A stretch of 64,000 nt of DNA from Aspergillus flavus (GCF_009017415.1 NC_092406.1:992001-1056000), one strand, 5' to 3'. Numbered from the stretch's first letter, positions 46,700 through 59,274 are shown. Numbers and translations are program-made. The notes: generated by a model from the letters alone, not told the origin.

Positions 46700-47307
46700 T
46701 TGCTTTATTGGGTTGTTTCTATTAGTTTGGGTTTGGGTTCTGGGGTTATGGTAGGAGGGTCAGGGCAGGGGGAGGTCAAGTAGGGAGGGGCATAAAATCG
46801 GTTGATTTTATCTTATCAGTGATGTGATGTTGAAGAGTGGGCTATGTGGTGGTGGGCGGCCAATCGGGTGGGGCGGGGGTTGGTTTATGTATAATGTATA
46901 CTATTTTGGAGGATGTTCTTGTTTGACTTTATGGGTCAGGGTATGCATATTAAAAGGGGATTTCTGGGCCTAGATCCGGATTTGGGGATTGTAGTTTGTT
47001 GTGTTGATCGTTCGTGTAGGGGTGGAATACTGATGCTGGGACAAATTAGAAATATATATAAGTACTCCCTAAATGTTAAACCAATATGTCAAAGTGATCT
47101 AGAGTACCCTCAAAATAATCTATACTTTCCGGAAGTATATTAGCTCAACTACCTGTCAAACTGTGTTCTCAATAGTAGATAGGATAGAATATATAGACAT
47201 ATAATTGAAATTCGCTGTACAGTAGATAATTGGCCTACTAGACTTTATAACAGCTTACGGACAACCCAAGCATATGTACATATAAGCACTCACAACCACA
47301 GGCTCTC
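46700..47307. other. Intergenic, no gene seen
   Basis: This lies between the TPK start and the 3' end of the HET gene. It marks the edge of the conserved block. Confidence 0.5.
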
Positions 47308-49182
47308 TCATTTTAGAAGAAGCTCCTCATGTGGCACTGTACACATATAGTCAAGATATGGATTAGACTCAACGGTCCTCGGGCAGATTCCATCCACATA
47401 AGCAAAACCTACCAACTTATGGTATACTTGGCCTCTGTTATAGTCTGTGCCACAACCATGTCGCAGGACAAAGGGCATATTAAACTGACTGACGTTAACG
47501 AACACCTGGTCGTCTTTTTTCACACTTTGTTCACTGAAGCCAAAACTGACAGAGGACATATGGTGGATAGTAAAAACCTCGATGTTGTAAAGTCTCGGCA
47601 CCAGGTCCCTGAGGAATTCAAACCCCGCTTCAGCGAACGTCTCCAGTACTGTGTCAGCATCTTGGTGGGTCATGTCTAGTGTCTCAAATATAGTGCGGAG
47701 CGAACCCAAGGTAGACCGATCAAACTCGGCATCGTCATGATTGGAGAAAACACAGCATCCTTGAACAAATCTGAGTGGGATGTTCTCGGGCTCCCAGACA
47801 TTATTCCACACATGGCACCCATAACCATGCATCTGAATCACGCCCATTATCTGAGCTAGAACGCTCTTCACGTCGGATGCAAACTGAAATACTGGCCTGC
47901 ATTTTCCAATCGGACGCCCTGAAAGGCATAGGACTGAATGATCTTCCGTGATCTCAAGATAGCGCCCAGGTACGGTCTCCCGAATTTTGTAGGCGATGCC
48001 AAACCTCGAAGAGTGACGCCCAAGAGTGCCTGTGGACACTAGAGATGTCGCTGTGAGATCCGGCACCCAAGAAGGAATAGAAATGTTCTCCAGGCGATCC
48101 TCACGCAGGCAGAAAATATCTAGCATAGATAAGCCACCGTGTTCCTTGTTCAGAATGTATTTTGCTGTTTCGAAGATGACTTGGGACAGAGACTTATTAT
48201 AGTCCGGTGGATATGCCTCCCGCAACGATGGGAGAAGACCATATAAGGCATATATCTTGTCCTTTGGGTTTTGACACTTGCGGCCGCTCGTTTGGCGCAG
48301 CAGGTCTTGCACAAAGAATTCTTGCCTATCTGAAACCCACATATAGTTGACCTTACTAAGTGTATTATGGAACTTTATAGTAAGTCTTTCAATCTCTTTG
48401 TAGTGGTTTCGTAATTGCGGCCGTCTCCCTCTTTCTTCAGCCTTGGAAGACATCTTGCGGAAACGTCGAAATACCGAGACAAATACGGATCCAAAGGCTG
48501 ATTCATCGGGGGCTGGAAATTCCACATCGCCGCATATACAGATTGGTGGTTTCCCTTGAGACGATTGATATTCTTGAAATGTCCACATACGCGTCCAGTA
48601 CTCCGCGAAGAGAAAATTGACATAGAAACTGACGACGTTCCTCAGTGAGACTGCAAGGCGCCTTTCATACCTCATTGATAGTTGGCTTAGAATGCAGTTT
48701 ACCCGCCGGCATGCTTCTTTCCATTTCCCTTTCTCCATGTCAGCTGTCTTCATCCAGTCAATGGCGTCTGTCGCATTGTCACTGAGGTTATCCAAGCTAA
48801 TGATTGCGAGGACAGATGTTGCATTGGCATATATTGCACTCATCAGAGGAACCTGGGTGTTCTTCTCTGCCACATTCTCTTGATCAATGCAGACGTAGTC
48901 TATCCATATAACACGACGCTGCATGCGGTGGCGGAGTCTTTGCAAAATTCGACGGACATTCGTTGGGACCTGGACTGTACGCCCGTCGAGTAGAATATCC
49001 TGCTTCTCTTGGATGTCACCCCATACATACGAGATCGCTTCATATCGAGGGAAAGCGTCCAATGATGCAACTTGCAGGGAACATTTAATACGAGCTTTGG
49101 AGGATAGAGCGGGTACAATCGTTAAAAGCCGGATCTCCCTCCTAGCTGTATCGAGAGGATAGTCGTCTAGATGGCCCGACAT
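47308..49182 (-). CDS. HET-domain protein (heterokaryon incompatibility type)
   Basis: This is a single exon of 624 residues. The N-terminal third is a HET domain: Y-E-A-I-S-Y-V-W-G-D (about 48-57), then R-R-V-I-W-I-D-Y-V-C-I-D-Q-E-N and M-S-A-I-Y-A-N-A-T-S-V-L-A (about 90-130). Further family text is R-M-W-T-F-Q-E-Y, I-C-G-D-V-E-F, D-K-I-Y-A-L-Y-G-L-L-P and P-S-W-V-P-D-L-T. HET proteins trigger vegetative incompatibility and cell death after nonself recognition. The C-terminal part (about 380-624) has no recognisable domain. The frame is intact with no disruption. The presence of both a HET protein and an NLR in one window suggests allorecognition-type content, but they lie 33 kb apart. Confidence 0.92.
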   Translation of the reverse strand: MSGHLDDYPLDTARREIRLLTIVPALSSKARIKCSLQVASLDAFPRYEAISYVWGDIQEKQDILLDGRTVQVPTNVRRILQRLRHRMQRRVIWIDYVCIDQENVAEKNTQVPLMSAIYANATSVLAIISLDNLSDNATDAIDWMKTADMEKGKWKEACRRVNCILSQLSMRYERRLAVSLRNVVSFYVNFLFAEYWTRMWTFQEYQSSQGKPPICICGDVEFPAPDESAFGSVFVSVFRRFRKMSSKAEERGRRPQLRNHYKEIERLTIKFHNTLSKVNYMWVSDRQEFFVQDLLRQTSGRKCQNPKDKIYALYGLLPSLREAYPPDYNKSLSQVIFETAKYILNKEHGGLSMLDIFCLREDRLENISIPSWVPDLTATSLVSTGTLGRHSSRFGIAYKIRETVPGRYLEITEDHSVLCLSGRPIGKCRPVFQFASDVKSVLAQIMGVIQMHGYGCHVWNNVWEPENIPLRFVQGCCVFSNHDDAEFDRSTLGSLRTIFETLDMTHQDADTVLETFAEAGFEFLRDLVPRLYNIEVFTIHHMSSVSFGFSEQSVKKDDQVFVNVSQFNMPFVLRHGCGTDYNRGQVYHKLVGFAYVDGICPRTVESNPYLDYMCTVPHEELLLK

Positions 49183-50830
49183 TTGGACGGCTATGAGATC
49201 ACGGTGGGTATGGGAGGGTCGATTGAAGATCTATTGTGAGTCCTTTCGCCCTCAAAAGGAGGCTGCCACGTCAGTAGCGAGCCCCGCAGCCTTGCCAGCA
49301 GCAATGCCACCAACAACTATATTATATTGAACCCATCCCAGCTTAAACTCTGCCCTTGGGACTGAAGGGTGGCTGGAGTGGCTCAGCAATAAATTACCTA
49401 GATGTGATCTGTCTAGTGTGGATTACCAAGCATGAATCGCGGTGTGGTTATTTTAGTCCACATCTCGAGTCAGTATGTCATTTAGCGTGATCTAAAGACA
49501 GGATTTCTTTCGAGCATTGTAGTGCCTATTCACCAGTAATCGTAGTCCAATGCTGGCTAGGAGGGAAGTAAGTTATGCCTAGTGGTGGATTCCTCCAGGC
49601 ATACAAAAGTAGTTCACATCATGTATACCCCATAGCCAAGATCAATCTGAACACTGCATCGGGCTTATTTGGCGAGGCTGAAGATTTAGTACGCGTAATA
49701 GGCTGTGCCAATTAGGCAGAGGATCTACTGCATGTCAGCCAGCAACACACAGGATGGAGAACCCATCACTCTCATCGGGAATACTGGCTACCGGCCTCGT
49801 TAGTTCAAGGACCAGAGTTTTCCTCATTTTGGCAAAAGGCTACTCTTGTCACTTGAAGGCACAGTAGTTCCTCACACTGCTCCTAGCCTGAATCTCGATG
49901 GTCGATCGTCTCTGACTACAGAAATACCTCTACACTACCGGTCGGTACGGCCCATGGAGAGATGGGAGCTTGTCTGATTGTTCTAAACTACGGAAACCAG
50001 ATAACTAATATCTGCGTGGCTTAGTATCATGGGATGGAGGGGGAAATACCACTATCTCTATAATAATACGATATTTCCTATTACTCTGACTCTTTTACAG
50101 CCATTAGTCAGTTGAATTAATTTTGGCCGCTGGAGGTCCCATAAAATGTATGTAAAATTACTCGCCGCATACATGCCCTAACAAAAACATCCGTCGGTCA
50201 CCATAAACTGCAGTAGAGGCTTAGGTTGGTAGAGGCACTGACGGCCGAAAGGACCCGTTATATTAATATCCAGTACTCGAAGCAGAGAAGTCAGGACGCA
50301 CTGGGGGATAATGGGGTCTATTGCCTACGTGGAACTCATCTTGAGGGTAGACATTGGCCTTCCCCAGAGGCAACACGCGAGGTGCAAGAGGCATCCACGG
50401 CTCCGAAAGTGATCTAAAGTCCCCCATGATTATGTAGATCAATCAATCTTCGCTTGTGATACTGGTTTTGAAGACACACCACGTGTCACTAAATAGTTGC
50501 ACGGGAATGAGCTCTCACTGATCTATCAGTTGCTTCCTACACTGTGGATCACCGGGTCTACAGCAATAGCTTTTCAGATGCAAATAGTCCCAGACCAACT
50601 TATACATACGTATGCAGTATGGCGTGATATTTACATATCACTAACTCGCCGCCAGCTTCATTGGAGCAAATCGTTTTTCCCTTCCAAACTCCTTGGCCTT
50701 TTGAAGAATTAGATTGGGCCTTGAGACCTCCCTCTACAGCTCTATATTGAGACTTGATACTCTGGTATTCAAGTAGATATCTCTCCCACCCTGATCCACC
50801 TGGAAACCCCTCTCCCTCGAAATACTAGCC
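49183..50830. other. Intergenic, no gene seen
   Basis: This is the HET upstream region plus the flank of the remnant gene. No supported frame or repeat was found. Confidence 0.45.
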
Positions 50831-51130
50831 ATGGCCGTCGTCGGAGACTATCAAGTGAAAGCCAAAGCAGAGACTACAAAACGCCTCATTGCGCAATTGG
50901 TGAATGAAGAATTAGCAACCCTTACATTGTGTCCTGATACAAGATCACCCGGTGTGATAGAAGGCCGAATCACACCAGCATGTGACGAATCCCGTTGTAT
51001 AAAAACCGAGGTTGCACAGGGGAATGGGTGCATCTGGCGACCAAAGGATTTCAAAGTGCCTGTTACCCTTTGTACCGAAGGTGTGGAAGTAGAGGAAGAC
51101 AATCCGGGTAAAATTTTCGAATTTATATGA
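50831..51130 (+). pseudogene. N-terminal remnant resembling IucA/IucC siderophore synthetase
   Basis: Ninety-nine codons run from an ATG in good context (AGCCATGGCC) to TGA. The text E-T-T-K-R-L-I-A-Q-L-V-N-E-E-L-A, F-K-V-P-V-T-L and the end P-G-K-I-F-E-F-I resemble my memory of the beginning of fungal IucA/IucC-family synthetases, which are about 600 residues and join polyamines to citrate or similar acids. Nothing that could continue the family was found in the 1.1 kb downstream. So this is probably the stub of a deleted gene, or an unrelated small protein. The resemblance is weak and rests on memory. Confidence 0.35.
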
Positions 51131-52235
51131 ATTAATTTCGCCTGTAATGTGGAAACACGAGAAGCGATCATGTGCTTTTGGGGACTATCATCTGCCTATA
51201 TTTACAACTTAACTTATGTAGGATCAAGTACTGGAAGCTGCAATCTCTATCATATTGTATTCACTTGATAGATCTCTGGATCGACTAGTCTAGTTTCAAC
51301 AGCCTGTGAATGACCTACCTAGAAACTCACATTCTCTCTCGCCTTCCTCCTCCACCCCACGGCAAACTTCCACTGCACAACCAGACCACCCGCCACGACA
51401 AGCTCCACCGCAAGGCAGATCAGAAAAGCCATCACAGCCCTAACGCGATCAATCGACAGAAACACAAAGCTCATACCACCCACCGACACAGAAACTTGGC
51501 TAAAATAGCTTTCACAGTTCTCCTAAAAGCACTCACACGGCTTCAATCAAGCCTCAGGCGTGAGCCCTAAACTGCAAGGTACGGACGAGTCGGTTTGTGC
51601 CGTTCCGCAGAGGTGTTTTGCTGAACTGACTCGTTCAATCCTCTGTGCCTACTCTAATGGAATAAACCCCTCTATATAATGCTTAAGTGGTCTGACACCT
51701 ATTTCTAAAAACTATAATTAAAGGTTTCGACAACGTACGCCTGGATGTCGGCAAGCGAATGCTTCAGTGCCATGGGGAACATGATAGTAGCTACTGCTCT
51801 ACAATTCATCCTTTAGATCAGTATCCGGAATCAGCAGATCGGAAAAGGCGTCCCTTGAAATAAGACGACGCTAGACGAGATCCAACTCCACAGCCCATGA
51901 AAACTCAATCAGAGCTCAACACAAACAGGTCCTCAAGATCCTCAAGCTACTCAAGCACTTCTATCATTGGTGCAAGATCATTCTAAACTTTTTGTGTGGG
52001 TATTGCTCGCAAGTCTTCAAGATTCCACGTAGGAACGAAATTAGCCGGCATAAGTACAACTTCCCCGCATGGAATTTATCCGTCAGTCTGCCCAATGGTG
52101 GAGAAACAAAATGAAGTAGGAACATGCAGCCCACGACGTGAAACGAGATCGGCGAAGGCTTAAAAGTGCTTGATGCCCAACTTTCGGTTTCAATTGGCGT
52201 CCATATTTCGAATCGTGTAGACAAGAGCCAGAAAT
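51131..52235. other. Intergenic, no gene supported
   Basis: This is upstream of the fucosidase gene. A minus-strand stretch at about 51320-51480 reads as a hydrophobic helix of some 50 codons without family resemblance. Confidence 0.4.
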
Positions 52236-54790
52236 ATGCGGTCCCTGGTTTTGCTCGGGATGAGTTCCTTTGCCACGGCGAATTCCTTGTGGTCGTCGAA
52301 GGCTGCGTCCTGGGATACGACTAATGAGGCCTATACTCTGGGGAATGGCAAGCTGGGGGGTATGTCTATCTCTCTAACTGTAGATAATCCCTACTCACCC
52401 TGATAGTGATGCCGTTCGGAGAGCCGGGCGCGGAAAAGCTCAATTACAACCACGACGAGCTTTGGGAAGGTGGCCCCTTTGAGGTCGACGTGAGTTTTGT
52501 TGAACTATAATAAAATGCATATATTTGCAGCTAAAAGATACAAGGGATATCGGGGTGGTAACCCGAACTCTAGTATGACGGAGATCCTATCCGAGGTTCG
52601 GGACGAGATCTGGAAGAAAGGGACTGGCAGTCAGTTTAAACAAAGTTTTCGTCAATCGTTATCTAACCTTTTCAGACGATTCACGGCTGCACGGAGACAC
52701 AGACGGCTATGGATCCTTCCATTCATTAGCCAATCTTACCATTGCGATAGATGGAATCCACAAAGTGAGCGACTATACTCGGTCCCTGGATCTCGGCACC
52801 GGTATTCATACGACAACCTACTCGACAGGCAAGGGAAAGTATACTACAGACGTCTACTGTAGCTACCCTGCTCAAGTCTGTATCTACAAGTTAAACTCCA
52901 CAGCAGCTTTGTCTAAGGTTACTATTTACTTCGATCAACTTGTCGAGGAAAGCTCACTTTGGAATGCCACCTGCGACTCGGACTTCGCTCGTCTCCGAGG
53001 TGTCACACAGGAAGGACCTCCGCGTGGAATGACATATGATACGATTGCGCGAAGCTCTATTCCTGGTAGATGCGACAGTTCAACCGGAAAACTAGCTATC
53101 AACGCCAGAAATAGCTCGTCTCTGACGATTGTAATCGGTGCGGGAACGGACTTCGACGGGACTAAGGGAACTGCGGCGACCGATTACACTTTCAAGGGGG
53201 AGGATCCAGCAGAATATGTCGAGAAAATCACATCCTCAGCCTTGTCACAATCAGAATCAAAACTGAGGACAGAACACATTGAGGACTACAGCGGCTTGAT
53301 GAGTGCTTTTACCTTGGATCTGCCAGATACCCAGGACTCCACCGGCACAGAGCTCTCCACTCTTATAACCAACTATAACGCCAACAAGACGGACGGAGAT
53401 CCATACTTGGAGAAGCTCCTTTTCGATTATGGTCGCCACTTGTTCATCTCTTCATCACGCGCGAACAGTCTCCCCCCAAATCTTCAGGGGGTATGGAGTC
53501 CCACGAAGAATGCAGCCTGGAGCGGCGATTATCATGCAAACATCAACCTCCAAATGAACCTTTGGGGAGCCGAAGCGACAGGAATAGGCGAACTGACAGT
53601 TGCTGTCTTCAATTACATGGAACAGAACTGGATGCCGCGTGGTGCTGAAACCGCCGAACTTCTTTACGGCGGTGCTGGTTGGGTTACTCACGATGAGATG
53701 AACATATTCGGACACACTGGGTAAGTGGAACACTCCTTGCAACTTCATTTCAAAGTGCTGATGAAACAGGATGAAAACCTATCAAACCTCAGCAAATTAT
53801 CCGGCAGCACCGGCATGGATGATGCAACATGTCTGGGACCGCTACGACTACTCGCACAACAAAACATGGTTCATTAAACAGGGGTGGCCGTTGCTGAAAG
53901 GTGTCGCCGAGTTCTGGGCCTCTCAGCTACAGGTTGATAAATTCAACAATGACAGCTCTCTCGTTGTTAACCCTTGTACCTCCCCCGAGCAAGGACCAAC
54001 CACCTTCGGCTGCACGCACTGGCAACAGCTCATTCACCAAGTGTACGAGAACGCCATCCAAGGCGCAGAGATCGCGGGCGAAACAGACTCCACCCTTCTG
54101 AAAGACATCAAAGACCAACTCCCCCGCCTCGACAAAGGCCTCCACATCGGCACCTGGGGCCAAATCAAGGAATGGAAACTGCCCGACAGCTACGATTACG
54201 AAAAAGAGGGTAACGAGCATCGCCATCTCTCTCATCTCGTTGGCTGGTACCCGGGCTGGTCTCTATCCTCGTACTTCAACGGTTACAACAACGCTACGAT
54301 CCAGTCCGCAGTTAACACCTCCCTTATCAGCCGTGGCGTGGGCTTATACACGAACGCCGGATGGGAGAAAGTATGGCGGTCCGCCTGCTGGGCTCGTCTC
54401 AATAACACGGAAAAAGCTCACTATGAACTCCGCTTGACTATTGACCAGAACATTGGCCAAAGTGGACTGTCCCTCTATAGTGGTGGTGATACTCCGTCTG
54501 GTGCCTTCCAGATCGATGCTAACTTTGGGTATCTGGGGGCTGTGTTGAGTATGTTGGTTGTTGATATGCCGCTTGACAGTACCCATTCCGAGGATGATGT
54601 TCGGACGGTTGTTCTGGGTCCGGCTATTCCTGCTGCTTGGGCTGGTGGTAGTGTTAAGGGACTTCGACTTCGCGGTGGTGGAAGTGTTGACTTTTCTTGG
54701 GATAGTGAGGGGTTGGTGGATAAGGCGAGTGCGACGGGAGTATCGAGTAATGTCCGTATTGTTAATGTTGAGGGGACTGTGCTTGTTTGA
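52236..54790 (+). CDS. Secreted GH95 alpha-L-fucosidase
   Basis: Five exons (52236-52359, 52407-52489, 52545-52629, 52676-53720, 53770-54790) give 785 residues, the normal GH95 length. A signal peptide ([15 protein letters not shown]) starts the protein, then L-G-N-G-K-L-G-V-M-P-F-G and [12 protein letters not shown] of the N-terminal domain. The active-site pieces are present: [10 protein letters not shown] (about 381-390, the paired Asn), T-S-P-E-Q-G (about 514-519, catalytic Glu) and Q-I-D-A-N-F-G (about 691-697, Asp). The enzyme inverts alpha-1,2-linked fucose on xyloglucan or glycans outside the cell. Many N-x-S/T sites agree with secretion. Downstream lie another secreted hydrolase and a Zn2Cys6 regulator. 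All introns are 46-55 bp and keep frame. Confidence 0.93.
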
Positions 54791-55102
54791 TTTTGAGTTA
54801 CTCGTCCCTGAGACTAGAGTATACTTGTAAATGAAGTGATATCAATGCACATACCGAGAGGTTTTTCTAGCAATGGGTCTATGGCCTTTTGAGGAGCCTA
54901 GTATAATATTTAGTGAGCATCGCCTTAAGGACTTTTGTAAATGTTTCTTAGCTGAAGGAACATAAACAAGTGAGAGAAAAGGCTGTACATATTTTAAAGT
55001 ATTAACATATAAATATACGACAAAATATCAAAGAAAACATTAGGGTAGAGAGGAAGGAAAAATAGTCTAATCCAGAACCATACCAGCAAAATCGACATAC
55101 CC
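54791..55102. other. Convergent intergenic region
   Basis: This is the shared 3' region of the fucosidase and the beta-lactamase-like gene. It is AT-rich and holds no gene. Confidence 0.5.
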
Positions 55103-56992
55103 CTATTCCTCAACCCTAGGAATCTCAACACGCAAAGCCCTAGGAGAAATACTCACAGCTCTCCCACTCCCATCAACCCCAAATACAAACTCATCAGCAC
55201 CCACATTCCCATAAATAATACTATCAACAGAACTCCAAGTGTTGCAAGCCCGCGTCACAGGCCCAATCCCTGAATCCCCCTCGGAATTATCCTGGAAGAC
55301 AGCCCGGAAGCCAACTCGCCCTGGTGCCTTAAGTCCAGAGGGATACAAACGAACACTGAGATCCGAGGCATTCTGCAACCCCAGCTTAGAAACTAAGAGC
55401 TGCCTTACATCCACGGACTCGTTGGTCCATTCGGTAACCTTCAAACCGGGTTGGTCATCGGTAGTGATTTTGATGGACGCATTGGCGGAAGAGTACTCGC
55501 CTGCGAACTGTGTATTGGCCTCTTCTCTGGCTGCGTCTTCGAGGGCGGGGATGAGGGTATTGATGGTAAGGTCTGTTATGAGGGTGACGGCTTCGGTGGT
55601 TGATTCTCCGGCGGCGAGGATTGTGAAGCCGACGTCGTGTTCTGGGGATAGGGCAAGCATGGAGGAGTACATTCCCAGATCACCTTGCTTGGTATATAGG
55701 TCGATTAGACGGGGGTTGGTCAATGTGAAAATTTCCCATGGAGCCCCGACGGAGACCTCAAGACTTGATGTGTGGGCGCGGGGCTTCATCCATCGCCTGG
55801 TTAAGGAGGGACGGAGGAGAGTGCTGTTCAGGATTGCTCGGCCGACGATTGACATGTCTTTCGTTGAGGAGTAGAGGCCGCCCGCACTGCGAATGATTAG
55901 GGTCTAGACTTTTCAGTAAGGGGAATCGTTAGGCACTTACGCAGTCTCGCCACCGGCATCTACGCCGTAAAAGCTGCTCATGGCGGGTCCTGGGATGATG
56001 GCTGTATCATCTTCTGGCTTGTCGTAGCTCGATCGTGATAAGCCAAGGGGCTTTATCAAGTCCCTTTGTAGGAGAGACTTGTAGGTTTGGTTTGTCATGG
56101 CTTCGAGGGCATACCCGAGGATCTGGAAGCTGGGGTTAGAGTAGATAGGGGTCGAGCTAGTGTGCAGTATCGGGTGGCTTTTTAGGATGCCGTCGAAGAA
56201 TTCTGGATGTGTCATTAATAGTTGATTCCCCGACATCAAAAGTATTTGAACTCACCAGACCGAGTGCATGCGACTTTGGTACCACATGGCGGGATATCAG
56301 ACTTCGGAAGCGTAGGGAATCCTCCGGGTGTCGAGGCGGAGAGAGCTGCGATGTCGATAGATGCATCTATAAATCCAGATGAGTTAGTTGACTTGGTGTG
56401 AAGTCAAGAAAACTCCCAGCGACACCGTACATTCTCTGATAACCCCAGTCATATGACTTGCCAACTCCCCTATCGTAACTTCATCCCAGCGGAGGTGATC
56501 AATCTCATCATCTCGCATGGTAGCATTATGGCTGAGCTCTTTTGCGGCATCTCGCAGCTCTGGGACGTATTTCGCAACAGGCTCGCTCAAGGACGCATCA
56601 CCCTTCTCAATCAGAAGCATCAAGACCGTCCATAGCTTCGATACACTGGCGATTCTGAATACAGTGTCTGCGTCAACCTCTCTCACTCCCACCGTGCTAT
56701 TCTGAATGGAGGGTGCGGTATGGTAGTATTCAAGCAGTGGCTGATCGCTTTTTGTGTTGAAGACCTGGAGACTAAACGAGATTGAGTCCGGGTCAATTCC
56801 TGTTACTTCACTTGCATTTGATGCGTGGACTGCCTTGTCGAGTGTACTGAGCAGCTGGTTCTTGGCCTGTGTGAAAGATGAACTGCTGGCAACATCCTTA
56901 GGGGCTGGGAAGGCAGGTCCTTGGATTGGACATAATTTTCCCAGGGCAAGAGGGGATAATGTACAAAGAAGGATAAAGTGTGGATAGCGCAT
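55103..56992 (-). CDS. Secreted beta-lactamase-like serine hydrolase
   Basis: Four exons (56431-56992, 56256-56366, 55941-56202, 55103-55886) give 572 residues. A signal peptide (M-R-Y-P-H-F-I-L-L-C-T-L) is followed by the class-C beta-lactamase/transpeptidase fold: nucleophile motif S-V-S-K at residues 116-119, then Y-S-N (P-I-Y-S-N-P-S-F, about 245-252), the usual second catalytic tyrosine motif. The middle segment L-P-K-S-D-I-P-P-C-G-T and C-T-R-S fits the fungal subgroup, which also carries a C-terminal beta-rich domain. Here that domain runs from about 400 on. In fungi these proteins hydrolyse esters or amides of unknown substrates and are not antibiotic resistance genes by default. Introns of 64, 53 and 54 bp keep frame. 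It converges on the fucosidase gene. Confidence 0.88.
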
Positions 56993-57671
56993 TGTGAGTA
57001 AATATGCTACTTCCTATATTGTGTAATTGAAAGAGTGATGGCTTACCCTTTCCAGGACATTTGTTCTGTATTTATATAGCTCATGCTACTAAGGTGGACA
57101 GTCCGAGTACATCTACGATTTAGTGGTCCTCTTACAGGATGGCAAATGAGATACGAATATGAATCTTAGGATATAACAGTGAGCTGCCTTGTCCTTCTCT
57201 CGTTCTGCGGGTAGATGTAATAAGTTGGCCCCAGAATCCAACTTAAAAGCCAGATGTATAACTGGAGGCTTTTGGTGAATCAGCCGGTGATTGGCTCCTC
57301 CGTAAGCACTATGAACTAGCGTTCCTTCCGGCCAATCAACGTTCTTCAGCCCCAACTGAAGGCATGAAGATCGACCAACACAGCCCAGGCCTAAATTAAG
57401 ATTAAAGATAGAGCTAGGTTGCTAGTTACGAGTCTGCCTTGGTGATTGAACAACGCCAAGTCTTCAGGCTCCTAAAGCTGCCTGCCATGTAATGCAGAGG
57501 CCAACTGCCGAGAAGTACATGTACCCTGCATGAAAGTCCCGACATCAGAGACCCACTTAACTAAAGGAAAGCCTGCAGAAATAACGAGATTAGGATGACA
57601 TATTCAAGGTGTTGCGCAGAATTCTAACGATATTGTGTATGTAATAAGAGAAATACGAGTATCCACAAGTT
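56993..57671. other. Intergenic, no gene seen
   Basis: This is the upstream region of the beta-lactamase-like gene and the 3' flank of the regulator gene. No motif is recognised. Confidence 0.45.
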
Positions 57672-59274
57672 CTACCAACGCACAAATTCCATGCGCTGCT
57701 GAAAATCAGAGTCTACCCCATCCGGCTTGAACAACAACAGGACCTGGCAAGGATTTCTCTCCATAACTTCAGGCTGAAGAGACTCGTAAACACGAGCATG
57801 AAGATCCACATCCCGTTCACTCTCTATGACTCCCGAACATGCACTCTCCTCGACCTCCATCACTAAATTCGCTACTGCTGCATACCGCCTCGCGTTCCAC
57901 ATGCCCTCTATCTTTCCATAGCGGAGTAGAAGATCGATGGCTTTTCGTCGAATGGCAGGGTTGCGGCATTTAATGGCTGCATAGTAGAGGGGTCCAATAA
58001 CTTCTCCTTCAAGACAAAACATCGATTGGTTATTAGTCCGTTTGTCAATTTCCACGGTGAGCTGGATTACTTTTCCCGCATAGCTAACAACCGCATCGAA
58101 ATCAGAAATATAAAGATCAAAGACATTTTCATCGCCTGCCAGAACTGTTTTTACCCAAATCAACGAGGTGTGATGGTAAATCTTAAGAATGAGAGATGCA
58201 CGTTGGTCAACTTGCTGGATCCATGGGCCCATCCTCTGGATCAGCTTGTTCAGGCCCACTAGCCAGTTATCAAACTCATAACAGAGCTTTAACTGTTCTA
58301 ATTCTAATCTCTGTTGCAGTAGTGAATCGCGGGGCTTTCTGTCCAGGTCGACAGCTCGGATGAAAGCGAGCCCTTTGTTCATCAAGTTGTCGAGGTAGCT
58401 TCTGGCGTGGGAGAGATTAGTTAATGCCAACTCGCTCGTTGCAACATCCTGGGACGTGGTTTCTAAGGGATATAAGGTGCGACCCATGAACGAAGCCTCC
58501 AAATTGAATTTGGAGTACAACCGGCGTAGTTCCTTATACAATTCTGTGGTGCGACCTGTTGCGCCCCCTTCCTGTTCATGTTGGTAGAGCATCTTCAGCC
58601 CGGCGTCTATATGATCTAGTGCTTCTGTTTTGTTCCCCCGCAGGATTTCCAAACAAGCAAAAAGACAGCAGGTGGTCAATGTTATCTCCCAGTTCTGGCT
58701 ATCAATTGTAGACATACGGTCTATCAAATGTCGAATGGCCTTATTGTATTGCTGCAAAACAAACTGGGTTGTGGAGGAGGGATCGGCTAGTGGTTGATCC
58801 GCCGCCATTTGGTACCGCGCATGGATGGCACCGATGGCGACCACGGCGTGGCGAATGGTCGGCTCTCCCTCACTGATCTGCGGAATCAAATATGACCAGA
58901 GCATGGAGTCAAAGAATCCCGAGAAGGCCACTGCCGTCTTAGCTTGGAAGAAGTCCGCCCACCGACGCTCCTCTCGGGTCTCGGGGCGGAGAATAATGCG
59001 ATGATCCCCGCTAAGGGGAGGCCTGCGCGACACATTTTGCACGGCTTCGATTCTCCGGCGTAGTTGGGATTGAGATGCGTTATCGTAGCCCTCGCATTTG
59101 TGGTCAGATTGCTGACATTGGAGACATGTGGGCTTTGACTCGTCGCACTTGATGTGCCGGAGCCTATGTGGGTTATTAACATTTCCTATAACTTCTCATT
59201 GTAGACAATACTCACTTGCAGGTAATGCAGCCACTCCGAGACCTTTTACTGCTAGACCTTCTCTGTTTTGTCAT
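57672..59274 (-). CDS. Zn2Cys6 transcription factor with fungal_trans_2-type domain
   Basis: Two exons (59216-59274, 57672-59163) give 516 residues. A basic lead (K-Q-R-R-S-S-S-K-R-S-R-S-G) precedes a perfect zinc cluster with cysteines 16, 19, 26, 33, 36 and 43, split by a 52-bp intron after C-I-T-C-K. The rest is the helical regulatory domain (F-F-D-S-M-L-W-S-Y-L-I-P-Q, H-A-V-V-A-I-G-A-I-H, C-L-F-A-C-L-E-I-L-R-G-N, A-G-L-K-M-L). The order R-H-I-K-C-D-E then K-C-E-G-Y-D is typical of this large Aspergillus group. The gene lies beside two secreted hydrolases on its 3' side and a decayed transposon on its 5' side, so the transposon lies about 100 bases from its ATG and may have changed its promoter. 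Confidence 0.9.

Noticed and set aside
51310..51570. Hydrophobic 50-codon minus-strand stretch opposite a basic plus-strand frame
   Set aside because: It looks membrane-like but is too short, with no start context or family match.
55103..56992. Antibiotic-resistance beta-lactamase
   Set aside because: The fold is shared, but fungal secreted members of this family are generally hydrolases of other substrates; nothing here points to resistance.
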